Origin: Planctomycetota bacterium
GTDB taxonomy: Bacteria; Planctomycetota; UBA1135; GCA-002686595
Direction: 5' to 3'
Length of the DNA stretch: 64,000 nt
Assembly (NCBI GenBank): GCA_014238415.1
Contig: JABABA010000011.1
Location: 1 to 64,000, forward strand
Position 1 is the stretch's first letter, and the number at the start of each line of letters is the position of its first letter. The notes under the pieces were generated by a model, which did not search any database, had not been told where the DNA came from, and worked only from the letters and a program-made list of their open reading frames with translations. The translations under genes were made by a program, and so were the position numbers. Shown piece after piece: positions 31,392 through 40,337 of this stretch.

Positions 31392-31508
31392 ACCCACGGG
31401 GCCCCAGGGGTCGAAGTCAGGGGCATGCGCCCAGAGCTCGTATGTGAGCTCGGGCTTCTTTGCTGGCATGCTCCATCTCGAGCTTGTCGCACGAGCGCCT
31501 GTCCCTGG

Positions 31509-32564
31509 ATGATCTTGTTGAGAAGAGCAAAAAGCGTCGTCGGTCTTGACCTTGGAAGTTCCGTGGTCAAAGCGGTTGAACTTTCACTGTTGGGCTCGGA
31601 GCCTGTGCTGACCGGTTTTGGTCGGGCAGAAATTCCTCCTGGCGGCTCTGTGGCAGAGGCTGTTTCCGCTGCTCTGGCGACCCTGCGAGGGCGTACCACG
31701 CGATGTGTCAGCGGAGTTGGAGGACAGTCCACGGTGGTGCGCTACATCTCCATGTTGCCCATGACACGCGAGGAGTTGCTCCAGGCGGTGCGCTTTGAGG
31801 CGGACAAGTTCTTGCCTTTCGATGAGGACGAGGTGGTCCTCGACTGCCAGCAGCTCAGCGCTCCCGTCAGCGCTGACGGAGAGGTCGATGACAGCAAGGT
31901 CCCGGTACTCGTGGCCGCTTGCCGTCGCCAACTGATTGAAGAGCAGGTGCAGGTGATCGAAGGGGCAGGGCTGGTACCCATCGCGGTGGATCTGGATCTG
32001 TTCGCTTTGGCCAACGCCTGGGATCTATGCGGTTTTCAGGAAGAGGGCATTGCCCTGGAGCCTGGTGTACCCCAACGCGCACAAGCTCTGATCGACATCG
32101 GCGCAAGCCGCACCTCGATCAATGTACTGCGCGGGTCAGAGACCTGCTTCAGCCGTGAAATTGCCATCGGCGGCTCGGACATGACTCATGCGGTGGCTCG
32201 ACGTTTGAGTGTCGAGTTCTTTGAGGCGGAGGTCATCAAGCGCGCAGGTGATGTGTACGAGGTGGAAGTGGGTGCCAGCATCGCGCCATTGCTAGAAGAC
32301 CTTGCCAACGAAATCGCGCTCTCGATTGATTATGTGGAACACCACGAGGGTGTTGAGGTAAGCGAGCTGCTGCTCTCAGGTGGGGGCTCCTTGGTCAGCG
32401 GCATGGCCAGTTCTATCGAGCAGGCCACTTCGCGCTCTACGCGTGTCTGGGATCCACTGGAAGGCTTGCGGGTGAACGCCGAAAATCTCGATGTGGAAGA
32501 GCTGGAAGCTTGGGCTCCCTCCTTGGTGGTGGCCATGGGCCTGGCAGCGAGGGTGCGTGCATGA
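31509..32564 (+). CDS. pilM: Type IV pilus assembly protein PilM
   Basis: PilM is an actin-like ATP-binding protein on the cytoplasmic face that binds the N-terminus of PilN. The 351-residue product from ATG 31509 has an actin-fold start (VVGLDLGSSVVKAVEL), MTREELLQAVRFEADKFLPF, the second phosphate loop ALIDIGASRTSINVL, and the adenosine motif LLLSGGGSLVSG. An extended open frame back to 31425 lacks family features. Its stop overlaps the pilN start. Confidence 0.93.
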   Translation: MILLRRAKSVVGLDLGSSVVKAVELSLLGSEPVLTGFGRAEIPPGGSVAEAVSAALATLRGRTTRCVSGVGGQSTVVRYISMLPMTREELLQAVRFEADKFLPFDEDEVVLDCQQLSAPVSADGEVDDSKVPVLVAACRRQLIEEQVQVIEGAGLVPIAVDLDLFALANAWDLCGFQEEGIALEPGVPQRAQALIDIGASRTSINVLRGSETCFSREIAIGGSDMTHAVARRLSVEFFEAEVIKRAGDVYEVEVGASIAPLLEDLANEIALSIDYVEHHEGVEVSELLLSGGGSLVSGMASSIEQATSRSTRVWDPLEGLRVNAENLDVEELEAWAPSLVVAMGLAARVRA

Positions 32565-33295
32565 TGATCACCATCAACCTTCTGCCGCAGGAAATGCGCA
32601 AGCGCAGTGGCCCGCCCCTCAAGGTGCTGGCCCTGGTGGCTGCCGGCACGGTAACAGCAGGCGTCCTGGTGGCGACCTGGGCCTGGCTGGTATTTGGCGA
32701 GGCCGCCGAAATTGAATCCAGGCGCATGCAACTGGCTCTGGAGATGGATGGCCTCAGGCCCCAGCTCAAGTACAACCAGGCCCTGGACGCCGAGATCAAA
32801 GTCGCTGCCGCCAGGGAGGCAACTCTGGCAGACATCAACAAGGAGCGCATCCTATGGAGCGAGAAGATTGACCAGTTGGTTGACATCGTCAACTCAGGCA
32901 ACGAGGTGGAGCACTTCACCTGGCTCGATGATCTGACCGTCAGGCAGGAGACTCCCCGGCGTGGTTCGAACGCCTATGGATCCCTAAGCGCAGCAGGACA
33001 CTCTGGTTCCGAACGCTGGGATCAGGTTGCGAATTTTCTGGAGGACATAGAGGACCGCGGGCTGACTGATTTCATGCGCGAATTTCACTCTACCGGCCGT
33101 CCAGAGGCCAGCATCAACGAGCCCGACGAGGAATTGATCCCGGCTGTGAACTGGTCCTTCCCTCTCTCTCTGGAACTCAAGGGTCCCCAGGCGCGCTGGG
33201 AGGCGCGCCTCGCCAGCGAGCAGGCTCGTGCAGAAGCCGCAGCCAAGGCAGCGCAATCTGACGCCGCAGCTTCCAAACCCAAGGAGTCCCGTTGA
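32561..33295 (+). CDS. pilN: PilN-like type IV pilus alignment protein
   Basis: PilN is an inner-membrane protein with a short cytoplasmic N-terminus binding PilM. The 244-residue product begins MMITINLLPQEMRKR, the conserved PilM-binding INLLP motif, followed by one membrane segment (about residues 22-44), a coiled coil, and a periplasmic fold. The last 30 residues are Ala/Lys-rich. ATG 32561 or 32564 both fit, overlapping the pilM stop. Confidence 0.88.
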   Translation: MMITINLLPQEMRKRSGPPLKVLALVAAGTVTAGVLVATWAWLVFGEAAEIESRRMQLALEMDGLRPQLKYNQALDAEIKVAAAREATLADINKERILWSEKIDQLVDIVNSGNEVEHFTWLDDLTVRQETPRRGSNAYGSLSAAGHSGSERWDQVANFLEDIEDRGLTDFMREFHSTGRPEASINEPDEELIPAVNWSFPLSLELKGPQARWEARLASEQARAEAAAKAAQSDAAASKPKESR

Positions 33296-34692
33296 TACAG
33301 CTCAGCCACAAACAAATCGCACTGGGACTGGGTCTTGTGTTGATGGTCGCGGGCGCTGCTTGGGCGATCCATCAGCAATACGAAGCCAACGAACAGGCGG
33401 AGTTGGGAGTTGCTCAGCTCAAGTCAGAGATTATTGCCGGCCGCCGGCTGGTGGAATCAACTCCCGAGAAAGAACGTCAGGTTATCGTTCTGCGCGAACT
33501 CGGCCCCGTCTTTGCCCAGATCCTGCCAGACAGCTCTGAGGTCAACGAACTCATCAAGACTTTCTATCGCTACTCCGGTGAGGCGGGAGTAGAGCCAACG
33601 AGCTTCAAGTCCAAGCCCGAACCCAACAGCGCCCAGAGCAAGAGCGACTTCTCCAAGGTGGCTTACACTCTCAGTTTGTCTGGGGACACCTTTCAGTTCC
33701 TCGACTTCCTGCACCGGATCGAAACCCACAGGCGTTTCATGGCCGTGCCAAGATTCACCCTTCAGGCTGCTTCACGCCGTGAGATGGAAGAGTTGGGCTA
33801 TGCCCGTCACCGTATCCAGATGGATGTGGAGACCTATGTCTGCTCGTCTAACGACATGAGCCAGCGCACCAAGGTGGACGCCTACGACCGCAAGCGCGAC
33901 CTCTTGACCGCAGAGATCAACCGCCGTCGTCAGGCCCTGACCCTCTCGACCTTCCACTATCGGGGTGCCAGGGGCCGACGGGATCCATGGATTGATCCGC
34001 GAGTTCCCGCTGAGGACAATCCCAGCGGTCTCAGCGTGCCCGAGCAGAACGCTAAGGTCGAGGCTCTGGTGACTCTGTTGGACAGGGCCGACGGCCAATG
34101 GGAAGAGGTCCAAGATGCTCCCGATGTGCTCACCCGCATGCTGCTTCGTCGGGACTTGATGGCTTCCCTGGGCATGATCGGTGATGGCCTGGTTGAGATC
34201 GACACTCTTGGGTTGGTGACCTTCATTCCTGCAGTCAAGCGTCTGGATCTGGAGGTGCGTGAGCCCTTGGTGGCGTTGCACCTGGATATTGACGCCACCA
34301 GCTATGTGGAAGGCCCAACCATCGAAGAGTTGGAGCAGGTATCAGCCAGCATGCACAAGCACCTGTCGAAGGGGAACTACGCGCTGGCCATCGCGACCTT
34401 CGCAGAGGTGTCCGAGGGCTTGCCCCTCGTAAGTGGAGACGCGCCTCGTGAACTGCTCGCTGCGCGGTTGGAACTCCTGGCGGAAGAAGCTGAGGTCCTG
34501 CGGGACTTCGAGGCCATTGAAATGGGCTTTGGAGGTTCGGCTCTGATCGAGGGCCGACCCTCTGTTGTGATCTTGAACGGGCGCAGTTGGACCCCTGGGG
34601 ATGTGATGCCCAAGGGAATCGAGGTGCTCGAAATTCGACCGCGTGAGGTGGACTTCGCCTTCCGCGGCTTTGTACTGACGCGTCACTTCTAG
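33292..34692 (+). CDS. PilO-like protein with PilP/GspC-type C-terminal domain
   Basis: The 466-residue product has an N-terminal membrane helix (about residues 8-26), a coiled coil, and a ferredoxin-like PilO-type region (VAYTLSLSGDTFQFLDFLHRIETHRRFMAVPRFTLQ). A long second half follows. Its end, PSVVILNGRSWTPGDVMPKGIEVLEIRPREVDFAFRG in pieces, has the pattern of PilP/GspC homology domains, which contact the secretin. Ordinary PilO is about 200 residues, so this may replace PilO and PilP. TTG start at 33292 with AAGGAG at 33281-33286, overlapping the pilN stop; pilQ follows. Confidence 0.75.
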   Translation: MIQLSHKQIALGLGLVLMVAGAAWAIHQQYEANEQAELGVAQLKSEIIAGRRLVESTPEKERQVIVLRELGPVFAQILPDSSEVNELIKTFYRYSGEAGVEPTSFKSKPEPNSAQSKSDFSKVAYTLSLSGDTFQFLDFLHRIETHRRFMAVPRFTLQAASRREMEELGYARHRIQMDVETYVCSSNDMSQRTKVDAYDRKRDLLTAEINRRRQALTLSTFHYRGARGRRDPWIDPRVPAEDNPSGLSVPEQNAKVEALVTLLDRADGQWEEVQDAPDVLTRMLLRRDLMASLGMIGDGLVEIDTLGLVTFIPAVKRLDLEVREPLVALHLDIDATSYVEGPTIEELEQVSASMHKHLSKGNYALAIATFAEVSEGLPLVSGDAPRELLAARLELLAEEAEVLRDFEAIEMGFGGSALIEGRPSVVILNGRSWTPGDVMPKGIEVLEIRPREVDFAFRGFVLTRHF

Positions 34693-34727
34693 GTGCCGCA
34701 ACCGGGGTGGATCCCGGGTGGATATTC

Positions 34728-36521
34728 GTGAAAAACAAAACACTCTTGATTGTCGCACTGCTGTGCGGGTTACCTTCCCTCTGTGGTCTTGCTCAGGGGG
34801 CTCAAGCTCCTAGCGCAGATGCACGGGTCAACTTGAATGTGGTGGAGCAGCCCTTGAACGAGGTGGTGCAGTTCCTGCGCGACCGCTCCAGCGCCAACAT
34901 AGTGATCCTGGATCGCAGCGGAGAACTCCTAGTGCGCAATCTGGACATTCAAGATGTGCACTGGCGCGACGCTCTCGAGTACGCCTGCCGCTTGTCTGGC
35001 TGCGTCGTGGCAGAGGACCGTAGTGGTGTGCTGGTGATCACCAACCCGCCTCGTGTGGATTTTGATTTTGAAGAGGACCGCAGCATCGCGGACATCATCC
35101 ACACCATCGGCAAGGTCGCCGGAGCCAACATCATTGTCAGTCCCGAGGTGACCGGCACCCTGCGCGTACGGCTCAAGGATGTGCCCTGGCGTGATGCTCT
35201 TGAAGAGATCGCCAAGACTCGCGGGTATACCGTGGTGGAGGAGCGACCCGGCATTCTGCGAGTGGTCGATCCCCTGAGCCTCGAAAAGCAAAAGGTCACG
35301 CGCAGCTACCAATTGCGCTACATACGCCCCCGGGGCCCGCGGGCAGCCAAGATCAACTCGGAGTTCATCGAGGGCAACAGTGCGCCCCCCGCAGGTGAGG
35401 TCACCGAACACTTCACCGCCCTTGATGCCCTTCGCAAGGCTCTTTCCGAGCAAGGCGAGTTGGACTACATAGAGACCTCCAATGTGATCATCGTGCGGGA
35501 CACCTCTCAGGTGCATGAGACCATCCAGGAGATTCTGCGTCGGTTGGATGTGGAGCCCACCCAGGTTTTTGTGGACGTGAAATTTGTCTCCACGGCCAAC
35601 ATTGATCTGTTGGACCTGGGCGTCGACTACGGCGACGGGGGGCCTCGGATTTCAATTTCCGGTGGTCAGATCCCGATCCAATTGCCCTTCAGCATCACCG
35701 ATGACGGTTGGCAGAGCGGTATCCTGCCGGACCTGGGTGCGCTGGGCGCCGATCCCACGGCTGTGGGCGGCGTCGCGATTCCCGACACAGTCTTCGGCGC
35801 GCTCTCCTTTACCCAGGTGGCGGCGACCCTGAAGTTGCTTCAGCGGGATACGCGTACTGAAGTGATCCAGGCACCCAAGATCATCACCCTGGACGGGCAT
35901 GAGGCCACGATCTTCGTGGGCGAGACCGTGCGCTACGCCGAGGCCAAGAGTGAGCAGGGCCAGGCCGGAGGCCTGTCCCTTTCCGTGGAGGAGGCGGACG
36001 GATCTCCGGTTGAGGTGGGCTTCCAGTTGCTGGTGCGCCCCAATGTGATCCCTGGCACACGCAAGCTGATGATGGAAGTGATTCCCAAGGAGACTACCCT
36101 GTCTGGTTCTTCTCCCGGAACCGCCCTGGCACCCGCAGGCTTTGACGTGTTTACCATTGGCGCTGATGGTCAGGAGGGTTCGATTGCTCTTCCCCGTACA
36201 CGCTCTTCTACTCTGATCACCAACATGCTCCTGGAGAGCGGCCAGACCGCCGTGATCGGAGGCTTGACCAACGAGATCGATACCAAGGTGGAGACCCGTG
36301 TGCCCTTCCTGAGCTCGATCCCCTTGTTGGGGGAACTCTTCAAGCACCGTAGCGCAACCCGTGATCGTCGCAGCCTGATCATCTTTGTAACGCCTCAACT
36401 GGTCAATAGCGCCGAGGACACCGAGTTCCTGCTGCAGCAGGAGCTGCAGCGCCGCCGGACCCGCCTGAAGGACGAGGTGGAGGCACTCCTGGACCCTGCT
36501 CTTGGTATCGCCGGGGGTTGA
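34728..36521 (+). CDS. pilQ: PilQ-type secretin
   Basis: The outer-membrane pore through which the pilus exits. The 597-residue product starts at GTG 34728 with a signal peptide (KNKTLLIVALLCGLPSLCGLAQG). It has two STN/N0-like repeats (about residues 35-105 and 110-185), an N1-type KH-like domain, and the secretin beta-domain with TEVIQAPKI, LPRTRSSTLITNMLLESGQT and VPFLSSIPLLGELFK. AMIN domains common in proteobacterial PilQ are not evident. It is last of pilM-pilN-pilO/P-pilQ. Confidence 0.93.
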   Translation: MKNKTLLIVALLCGLPSLCGLAQGAQAPSADARVNLNVVEQPLNEVVQFLRDRSSANIVILDRSGELLVRNLDIQDVHWRDALEYACRLSGCVVAEDRSGVLVITNPPRVDFDFEEDRSIADIIHTIGKVAGANIIVSPEVTGTLRVRLKDVPWRDALEEIAKTRGYTVVEERPGILRVVDPLSLEKQKVTRSYQLRYIRPRGPRAAKINSEFIEGNSAPPAGEVTEHFTALDALRKALSEQGELDYIETSNVIIVRDTSQVHETIQEILRRLDVEPTQVFVDVKFVSTANIDLLDLGVDYGDGGPRISISGGQIPIQLPFSITDDGWQSGILPDLGALGADPTAVGGVAIPDTVFGALSFTQVAATLKLLQRDTRTEVIQAPKIITLDGHEATIFVGETVRYAEAKSEQGQAGGLSLSVEEADGSPVEVGFQLLVRPNVIPGTRKLMMEVIPKETTLSGSSPGTALAPAGFDVFTIGADGQEGSIALPRTRSSTLITNMLLESGQTAVIGGLTNEIDTKVETRVPFLSSIPLLGELFKHRSATRDRRSLIIFVTPQLVNSAEDTEFLLQQELQRRRTRLKDEVEALLDPALGIAGG

Positions 36522-36936
36522 TGGGCGGATTGGGCGGGGCCTCCCCGGAGGCTCGCCAGGAATCGTCCAAGGCTCAACACCCGGGGGATTTCTGCCACCA
36601 GAATCCACAAGAAGTACCCCCCCCAGACCCCGTGGGAGGGGGGACGGCCCCACTTGTGCGAATTCTCCTGGGCCGCGGCTTTTCTCTCCCCAACCCGCTT
36701 GGCACCATGGGGCCAGGCGCTGGTTCTCTCCAGCGAGTTCGCCTGACAATTTCACGGCAGCCTCTCCGAGGCTGCTGCTTTCTGCGGCCGCCCCCCACGG
36801 GGCTGTCGAACCTCTACCAGCCGCGCTGGCCCGACTCTTTGGGCGACGGCGACGTGCGACGCCTCATTATTGATTTTCACTGTGTGATGATCCCATGGGG
36901 ATGGCGCCCGCCTCCTGCGCAGGCACCCCTAACAAC
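36522..36936. other. Long spacer between pilQ and the RNase E/G gene
   Basis: No coding gene is supported in 415 bases. The first half has C- and G-runs able to pair (near 36616-36652), possibly ending the pilQ transcript. A clean hairpin lies at 36757-36775. The second half may be a long leader for the RNase gene, as rne leaders are often autoregulated; that is inference. Confidence 0.4.
36757..36775 (+). terminator. Hairpin between pilQ and RNase E/G
   Basis: GCAGCCTC (36757-36764) and GAGGCTGC (36768-36775) pair perfectly around a TCC loop, followed by TGCTTTCTGC. The T-run is poor, so it may be a terminator or a leader element. Confidence 0.4.
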
Positions 36937-39543
36937 ATGACAGATCAAGGTTTCCCGGAGCCCACTTCCGGCGGGTCGGACTCATCCGACCGCCCTTCCC
37001 GTAACTCTTCATCCAGATCCGATGGATCTGCCAGCGGTGGATCTGCCTTCGGAGCAGGTCTGGGAGCTGCCACTCCTTCCGCTCCGCCTCCCAAGCGTTC
37101 CTCGCGCCGTCGATCCGGCTCCAGCGGGGACGGGGAAGGTGCTGAGGAGGACCGCCCGCGCCGCCGTCGAGGCAGCCGGGGGGGACGCTCGCGCTCCAAG
37201 CCCACGCAGGTCCAAGACTCGGCGCCCTCAGACCAGGAGGGAACCGATGAGAGCCGTTCGGATCGTCCCAAGCGCCGCCGTCGAGGCGGCCGGGGTCGTC
37301 GTCGCAAGAGCCCCGAAGAAGGTGAGTCTTCCTCCGATGCCGCTCAGGCCGAGGAGGGCCAAGAGCGCTCGGAGGGTGCGGCTTCCAAGAAGAAGTCCAA
37401 GAAAAGGGCAAAGAAGAAGTCCACCAAGGCTCGTTCCAGCAAGGCTGAGTCAGCAGATGATAGCGGGGATTCTGATCGGGCCGGTAGCAGGAGTTCAAAG
37501 AAGAAATCAAAGCGCGGCGGCCAGACGGGCACCCCGAAGAAGGACGCCAAGGGCGACGCCAAGTCCAGCAAGAAGAAGCGTCGCCGCACCCGCAGCAGAT
37601 CTTCGAAATCGGATGCCGGAGATGCTGGTGAAAGGCAGGCACCCAAAGCAAAGAAGCCTTCCTTGACCGCAGCAGAAAAAGCCGCCGCCGTTGAGAAAGA
37701 GTGTGTGTTGCGCATTTTGGTCAACGGCTCGGATCCTGAAGAGCAGCGCGTGGTCGTGGTGGGCGAGGATGATCGCGTCCTCGATATGCTGATGACCTCA
37801 GACAGTCAGAAGACTCTGGTCAATGACATCTACCGCGGACGGGTAGTCAACCTGGAGCCGGCCATTGGTGCTGCTTTCATCGATTTTGGTCAGGGCCGCA
37901 ACGGATTCCTGCACATCTCCGATGTGATGCCCACATATGGGGAGAAGGGCTTCAAGCTTGAGAGTCTGTTGACCGCCAACATTGATCAGGACGAGCATCC
38001 TGGTGACGTTGACGTTGACGTGGACCACGATGACGTGGGTCATGATCATGAGGAGCATGATGATGAGGAGCATGATGATGAGGAGCATGATGATGAGGAG
38101 CATGATGATGACGTTGAGGGGGACGAAGCTGAGGGGGACGAGACCGAAGATGCTTCAGATTCCAATTCGGAAGGTGATCAGGCCCCCATGGATGCACGGG
38201 CCAAGGCCCGTGCCCGGCGCAAGGCCGAGAAGAACGCCCCCAAGGCCAGCAGGGAACCCGCCCGGCGTGAAGTGCGTCGTCGCGCCCATCGCAAGGAGCC
38301 CATCACCGATGTGCTCAAGGTGGGGGATCAGGTTGTGGTTCAGATCACAAAGGACGCGATCGGGGACAAGGGGCCAACCCTGACCACATACATTTCGATC
38401 CCCGGGCGCTATCTGGTGCTGATGCCCTCCTTGGCGCGCACAGGGGTCAGCAAGAAGATTCCCGATGAGAAGGAGCGGCGTCGACTGAAGCGAGTGCTTT
38501 CCGGTATGAACTGTCCCGATGCCATGGGTGTAATCGTGCGCACCGCGGGCGTAGGCAGGCGTAAGACCGATCTGCAGCGTGACCTGGATTATCTGATGGA
38601 AGTCTGGGAGACCTTCAGCAAGCGCCTCAAGCGCGGGCGCGGACCCTCTGCCCTTTATCAGGAATCCGACCTGGCGATACGCACCATGCGCGATCTGTTT
38701 GATGAGCGCACCAAGACCGTGATGGTGGATGATCTGGAACTCTACGAGGAGATGCAGGCTTTTGCCGAGCAGTTGATGCCAGAACAGGTGCACCGCATTG
38801 AACGATTTGATGGTGAGCGGCCGATCTTTCACCATTATGGCATCGAACAGGACTTCGAGCGCATCTTCTCACGCAAGTTGGACCTGCCCTCGGGTGGCTC
38901 GGTGGTCTTCGATCAGGCGGAAGCCCTGGTGGCCATTGATATCAACTCAGGCCGCACGCGTACCAAGGGACATGACTTCGAGAAGGTTGCCCTCAAGACC
39001 AACTTGGAAGCGGTACCCGAGATCGCGCGCCAGATCCGCTTGCGCGATCTGGGGGGCATTCTGGTTATCGATTTCATCGACATGATGCGTTCTTCCAGCA
39101 ATCGGCAGGTAGAGAAGGCTCTGCGCACTGAAATGGCCGGGGACCGGGCGCGCTCCAAGATGGGGCGCATCGGTCAATTCGGCCTCTTGGAATTGACCCG
39201 ACAACGATTGGGCCCTGGCGCTCACAAGAAGGTCTTCAGTGCCTGCTATCGTTGCCGTGGAACTGGCCGTTTGCGTACGGTCGAGTCCAGGGCCCAGGCG
39301 ATCCTGCGTCGACTGGGGTCAGCAGTGACCCTCAAGGGCTTTACCACTGTTGAGGTGCGTGCCCATCCGGCGGTGGTGCAGTACCTCGAAGATCAGTTGA
39401 CCGACTGGACCCGGGCCCTGGAACACCGCTCGGAGAAGACCTTGACCTTCGTGGAGGTTCCCGAGCAGGCCGAAGATTCTGTCCTGCGTTACTTGCGTGC
39501 TGATGGCAGGGAAGTACGCCCTGGGGGCCGTCGCAAGCGTTAG
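36937..39543 (+). CDS. rne: Ribonuclease E/G with SR/KR-rich N-terminus and acidic insertion in S1
   Basis: The 868-residue protein matches the RNase E/G catalytic core. It has S1 parts (RVVNLEPAIGAAFIDFG, HISD; later VLKVGDQVVVQITKDAIGDKGPTLTTYIS), VIVRTAGVG, LPSGGSVVFD, the metal-binding aspartates in AIDINSGR (about 668-675) and VIDFIDM (about 711-717), and a Zn-link CYRC (about 770). Two parts are unusual. The N-terminal 250 residues are Ser/Arg/Lys-rich with basic runs, where E. coli RNase E has its scaffold at the C-terminus. A stretch of about 115 residues (about 340-455), Asp/Glu/His-rich with four EEHDD repeats, splits the S1 domain. ATG at 36937. rplU-rpmA-obgE follow, a common arrangement. 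Confidence 0.92.
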   Translation: MTDQGFPEPTSGGSDSSDRPSRNSSSRSDGSASGGSAFGAGLGAATPSAPPPKRSSRRRSGSSGDGEGAEEDRPRRRRGSRGGRSRSKPTQVQDSAPSDQEGTDESRSDRPKRRRRGGRGRRRKSPEEGESSSDAAQAEEGQERSEGAASKKKSKKRAKKKSTKARSSKAESADDSGDSDRAGSRSSKKKSKRGGQTGTPKKDAKGDAKSSKKKRRRTRSRSSKSDAGDAGERQAPKAKKPSLTAAEKAAAVEKECVLRILVNGSDPEEQRVVVVGEDDRVLDMLMTSDSQKTLVNDIYRGRVVNLEPAIGAAFIDFGQGRNGFLHISDVMPTYGEKGFKLESLLTANIDQDEHPGDVDVDVDHDDVGHDHEEHDDEEHDDEEHDDEEHDDDVEGDEAEGDETEDASDSNSEGDQAPMDARAKARARRKAEKNAPKASREPARREVRRRAHRKEPITDVLKVGDQVVVQITKDAIGDKGPTLTTYISIPGRYLVLMPSLARTGVSKKIPDEKERRRLKRVLSGMNCPDAMGVIVRTAGVGRRKTDLQRDLDYLMEVWETFSKRLKRGRGPSALYQESDLAIRTMRDLFDERTKTVMVDDLELYEEMQAFAEQLMPEQVHRIERFDGERPIFHHYGIEQDFERIFSRKLDLPSGGSVVFDQAEALVAIDINSGRTRTKGHDFEKVALKTNLEAVPEIARQIRLRDLGGILVIDFIDMMRSSSNRQVEKALRTEMAGDRARSKMGRIGQFGLLELTRQRLGPGAHKKVFSACYRCRGTGRLRTVESRAQAILRRLGSAVTLKGFTTVEVRAHPAVVQYLEDQLTDWTRALEHRSEKTLTFVEVPEQAEDSVLRYLRADGREVRPGGRRKR
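38050..38109 (+). repeat. Four 15-base repeats encoding EEHDD
   Basis: Four exact copies of GAGGAGCATGATGAT lie in frame in the RNase E/G gene, encoding four EEHDD units. The tract could vary in copy number without frame loss and makes a cluster of acidic and histidine residues that could bind metal. Confidence 0.9.
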
Positions 39544-39645
39544 GTGCCCCCGGGACTCCTCGAAAGGCTGCAGAAACGCCTTCCAGCCTTGCGTTGGGGC
39601 GGGCTCCCCGCTAATCTGCTCGGCCTCAATCGCCCTTCCAGGGCG

Positions 39646-39669
39646 CCCGCGGGTGGATTTCACCGCGGG
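39646..39669 (+). promoter_or_regulatory. Leader hairpin before rplU
   Basis: CCCGCGGGTG (39646-39655) pairs with CACCGCGGG (39661-39669), one base bulged, with a GATTT loop. It ends 17 bases before the rplU GTG, just ahead of the GGAG SD at about 39676-39680. It could control L21/L27 translation, but no known L21-leader consensus was recognised. Confidence 0.4.
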
Positions 39670-39686
39670 AAAACACGGAGAAAACT

Positions 39687-40001
39687 GTGTACGCAATCAT
39701 CTCAGACAGAAACCAGCAAACCACCGTCCGCGTTGGCGACGTGGTTACATGTGACCTGATGGGTGACGCCGAACCCGGCTCCTCAATCAGCTTCGAAAAT
39801 GTCCTGCTCATCGGCAATGAGGGCACCGTCCAGATCGGCAAGCCGACCCTTGACGGCGCCAGTGTGAAAGGAGAAGTGATCGGCGAGACCAAGGGCAAGA
39901 AGATCGTTGTCTTTCGCTTCCGCCGTCGCAAGAACATCCGCCGTAAGACCGGTCACCGGCAGCATTACACTCAAGTCCGCATTACGGACATCAGCGCCTG
40001 A
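39687..40001 (+). CDS. rplU: 50S ribosomal protein L21
   Basis: L21 (bL21) binds 23S rRNA. The 104-residue product begins at GTG 39687 (MYAIISDRNQQTTVRVGD) and has ISFENVLLIGNEG, VQIGKPTLDGASVKGEVI and the basic KKIVVFRFRRRKNIRRKTGHRQHYT. Length is standard. rpmA follows by 18 bases. Confidence 0.96.
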   Translation: MYAIISDRNQQTTVRVGDVVTCDLMGDAEPGSSISFENVLLIGNEGTVQIGKPTLDGASVKGEVIGETKGKKIVVFRFRRRKNIRRKTGHRQHYTQVRITDISA

Positions 40002-40019
40002 GGCGCGAGGGAGCATTCA

Positions 40020-40268
40020 ATGGCACATAAGAAGGGTCAAGGATCATCGCGCAACGGACGGGATTCAAATCCCCAGTTCCGTGGCGTCAAGCGCTATGGC
40101 GGTCAGACCGTCACCCCCGGCACAATTCTCGTCCGCCAGTGCGGCACGCGCTTCAAGCGTGGGATCAACGTGGGGATCGGCAAGGACTACACGCTCTTTT
40201 CCCTGATCAATGGCACCGTGCGCTTCCAAACTGGACGCCGGGTGCATGTTGATCCGGCTGTTGAGTAG
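40020..40268 (+). CDS. rpmA: 50S ribosomal protein L27
   Basis: L27 (bL27) reaches the peptidyl transferase centre with its N-terminus. The 82-residue product reads [19 protein letters not shown], then [22 protein letters not shown], and [18 protein letters not shown]. It starts directly with MAHKK, so there is no N-terminal pro-sequence of the Firmicutes type. Confidence 0.96.
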   Translation: MAHKKGQGSSRNGRDSNPQFRGVKRYGGQTVTPGTILVRQCGTRFKRGINVGIGKDYTLFSLINGTVRFQTGRRVHVDPAVE

Positions 40269-40337
40269 TCCAGTCGTCGGATTTCCTCGTGGCTCCCCCA
40301 AGGCTGCGCAGATGCTCCGCGCAGGAGAACCTCAAAC

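Noticed and set aside
38050-38109. EEHDD repeats considered as a CRISPR-like array.
   Set aside because: No spacers; the repeats are contiguous and in frame within a coding gene. No CRISPR array was seen anywhere in the window.
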